25,406 bases of DNA, taken from positions 1-25,406 of the forward strand of contig JADLBT010000151.1 of NCBI GenBank assembly GCA_020847555.1, given 5' to 3'. Positions 23,987-25,406 of this stretch are shown one piece after another; position 1 is the stretch's first letter; each line of letters begins with the position of its first letter. Under the pieces are notes generated by a model. The model saw nothing but the letters and a program-made list of their open reading frames with translations. It was not told where the DNA came from and made no database searches. A program made the position numbers and the translations under genes. The stretch comes from Gemmataceae bacterium. Lineage in GTDB: Bacteria; Planctomycetota; Planctomycetia; Gemmatales; Gemmataceae.

Positions 23987-24475
23987 GTGCAGCTACAAGC
24001 GGTGACCGTTTCGCAGAGCCCGGAAGATAAGTTTCGCGAGTACCTCGCCAGCCGGCCGCGCCCGCAGCGCTACACCGATCAGCAGCGCGACATGGTGCGC
24101 TTCGTCTTCAGCAAACACAACCACTTCGACGCCGATCAGCTGATCGATGAGTTGAAGCGTGAGGGGTTCCAGGTCAGCAGATCGACCGTCTACCGCACGC
24201 TCGCGAAACTGGTGGCCGCGGGACTGCTCCGCCGAGTGGAACTCGGTACGCGGACCGTCTACGAGCACGACTACGGCTACCCGCAGCACGAGCACATGCA
24301 CTGCCAGCAGTGCCAGCAGATGATCGAGTTTCAGGAGCCGGCGATCGAAGAGATCATTCAGGAGATTTGCCGCAAGCACAGGTTCCAGGCCACCGGCCAC
24401 ACGTTCGTGATTCGGGGCGTGTGCGGCGACTGCAACCGCGCCCGCATGGCCAAGCGCCGCCTGGATCTCGTTTAG
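23987..24475 (+). CDS. Fur-family metal-responsive transcriptional regulator
   Basis: This encodes 162 residues. The N-terminal winged helix (~25-92) includes RYTDQQRDMVRFVFSKHNHF and the recognition helix VSRSTVYRTLAKLVAAGLL. The C-terminal dimerisation domain has the metal site HEHMHC (101-106), then C106-x2-C109 and a second C146-x2-C149 pair that form the structural zinc site. The member (Fur, Zur, PerR or Mur) cannot be told from sequence alone, so I give no symbol. The GTG at 23987 was chosen because GAGGAG lies 8 nt upstream; a longer in-frame reading from 23855 would overlap the previous gene with Arg/Gly-rich sequence. It lies downstream of the FlgM-like gene and converges on the zinc-ribbon gene. 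Confidence 0.92.
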   Translation: MQLQAVTVSQSPEDKFREYLASRPRPQRYTDQQRDMVRFVFSKHNHFDADQLIDELKREGFQVSRSTVYRTLAKLVAAGLLRRVELGTRTVYEHDYGYPQHEHMHCQQCQQMIEFQEPAIEEIIQEICRKHRFQATGHTFVIRGVCGDCNRARMAKRRLDLV

Positions 24476-24489
24476 GCACCCTATCTCTG

Positions 24490-24517
24490 CCAGCCCGGAG
24501 CGCCAGCGCCGGGCTGG
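24490..24517. terminator. Bidirectional hairpin between fur and the zinc-ribbon gene
   Basis: CCAGCCCGG (24490-24498) and CCGGGCTGG (24509-24517) form a perfect 9-bp stem with a 10-nt loop, between two convergent stop codons. There is no T-run on either side. Confidence 0.6.
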
Positions 24518-25027
24518 TCAACCAGTTACCCCGCGCATCCCCGCGCTGACCCACCACGCGCCGGCCAGGCCGAGGAGCACGCCGAGCAGCAGCACCAGTC
24601 CGAGCACCAGGAACACCCGAGGAGCCGGCATCTCGAACGGCGTCGGGATCGGCGGAGCGCTCGGCGCCTTTTCGACCGGCTCCTCCGGGACGGGCTCGGG
24701 CTGAGGCACGGCCACCCGCGGTTGCGCCGGGGCCGCGGTCACGGCCCTGGCCAACGCCTCCGGAACCGGCGCCCCGACCGCACGCCGGGCCGTGGGGGCG
24801 TCGTCGTCCGTCGCTGGCGGTTGCGTGCCCGACCCCGGCTGAGGTGTGGTCGGTCCGGCGTCCGCCTCGGCGCTCACCGAGTCGGTCCCGGACGGCGTTT
24901 CCCCTCCCTCGATCGGCTGGGCGATGAAGCGCGCCTGGCAGCCGGGGCAGCGGATCGTGCGGCCGGCGAGGTCGGTCCGCACGCGCAACTTCCGCCCACA
25001 CGAACTGCACGCGATGTAGACAGGCAT
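24518..25027 (-). CDS. Zinc-ribbon protein with a C-terminal membrane anchor
   Basis: This encodes 169 residues. The N-terminus has two CxxC knuckles (C7/C10 and C27/C30) in YIACSSCGRKLRVRTDLAGR followed by TIRCPGC, the pattern of MJ0042-type and related zinc ribbons common in planctomycetes. Residues ~38-130 are Pro/Ala/Glu-rich and presumably disordered. Residues 138-160 (VFLVLGLVLLLGVLLGLAGA and WWV) form one transmembrane helix, followed by nine residues. It is therefore likely a tail-anchored protein with a cytoplasmic zinc ribbon. Its function is unknown; binding a protein or nucleic acid near the membrane is possible. The ATG at 25025-25027 was preferred over a start two codons earlier because GAGGTG lies just upstream. 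Confidence 0.8.
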   Translation of the reverse strand: MPVYIACSSCGRKLRVRTDLAGRTIRCPGCQARFIAQPIEGGETPSGTDSVSAEADAGPTTPQPGSGTQPPATDDDAPTARRAVGAPVPEALARAVTAAPAQPRVAVPQPEPVPEEPVEKAPSAPPIPTPFEMPAPRVFLVLGLVLLLGVLLGLAGAWWVSAGMRGVTG

Positions 25028-25098
25028 CAACACCTCGAGTCACCCGGTCCGGCAGGGGCGGCGGGCCACGTCGCGGGTTATCGTACGCGGGGCGCCGG

Positions 25099-25406
25099 TC
25101 AGAGGTAGTCCTCCCGGATCGGGCAGAAGATGTCGAGCGCCTTGACGCGCTGGTCCAGCGCGACGACCCGGTGGCGAACGTTCCCGGGGATGCGGTACAT
25201 GTCGCCGGGGCCAAGCGTCTTCGCCTCGCCGCCGACGTGGAAGACCGCCCGCCCCTCGACGACCATGCCGACCTGCTCGTGCGGGTGGCTGTGCTCCTCG
25301 ACGACGGTGTGCGGCTCCAGATCCACCAGCGACAGCATCATCCGCTCGGCGGCGCTGGTGCGCACGGTCACACCGGGGAAGATGGTGTGGTGGCCGCACT
25401 CCTCGG
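25099..25406 (-). CDS. Cupin-domain protein (5' end beyond the window)
   Basis: The frame is open to the window edge, so at least 101 residues are visible and the start is missing. Upstream of an internal GTG (25369-25371) the frame continues as EECGHHTIFPGV, which looks like genuine protein. The full start is therefore to the right. Cupin motif 1 is HSHPHEQVG...EG, with two or three metal-binding His and a Glu, and motif 2 is GPGDMYRIPGNVRH. The protein ends KALDIFCPIREDYL, as in small single-domain cupins of sugar or regulatory type. Metal-dependent binding or isomerisation of a small molecule is plausible; the substrate is unknown. It is 71 bp upstream of the zinc-ribbon gene on the same strand. 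Confidence 0.85.
   Translation of the reverse strand, partial: EECGHHTIFPGVTVRTSAAERMMLSLVDLEPHTVVEEHSHPHEQVGMVVEGRAVFHVGGEAKTLGPGDMYRIPGNVRHRVVALDQRVKALDIFCPIREDYL

Overview
The window is GC-rich, densely coded bacterial chromosome. It most likely comes from a planctomycete of the Gemmata type. The grounds are gene families I associate with that group: secreted HEAT/STN-like proteins with proline/glutamine linkers, a GYF_2 plus TPR membrane protein, a double-CxxC zinc-ribbon protein with a C-terminal anchor, tiny lysine-rich secreted paralogues, a eukaryote-like UDP-HexNAc pyrophosphorylase and a large sigma-70 paralogue. This assignment is by recognition only; no database search was possible.

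Layout. Positions 3-131 hold the end of a probable transposase. Positions 172-4041 (minus strand) form a likely operon: PhnP-like metallo-hydrolase, UAP1-like nucleotidyltransferase, mannose-1-phosphate guanylyltransferase, then ruvX. Two of these genes make activated sugars (UDP-HexNAc, GDP-mannose). On the plus strand follow an MFS transporter (4247-5839) and a threonyl-tRNA synthetase with an unusual insertion (6001-8265). Positions 8602-13722 carry two tandem duplications of secreted proteins of unknown function: two small lysine-rich proteins, then two large STN-like proteins. A GYF_2/TPR membrane protein follows (14012-15250).

Positions 15332-19806 hold an APH-fold kinase overlapping a divergent enolase, then metK and a CobO-type cobalamin adenosyltransferase. 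An SDR oxidoreductase (19878-20633) and a sigma-70 factor (20674-22275) lie on the minus strand. Divergent from the sigma factor are an RsbW-like kinase/anti-sigma protein, a small protein with a FlgM-like tail and a Fur-family repressor. The right edge has a zinc-ribbon membrane protein and a cupin cut by the window end, both on the minus strand.

Intergenic regions are rich in GC hairpins. They include two copies of a ~75-nt palindromic repeat (1763-1835 and 17688-17762), a large nested palindrome (11396-11490) and several stem-loops at gene ends.

The most interesting observations are the enolase paralogue with two active-site substitutions, translationally coupled to a kinase; the ~95-residue insertion in the ThrRS catalytic domain; the two adjacent tandem expansions of secreted proteins; and the cluster of regulators at 20674-24475. 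I saw no CRISPR array, tRNA, rRNA, prophage or recognisable antiphage system.
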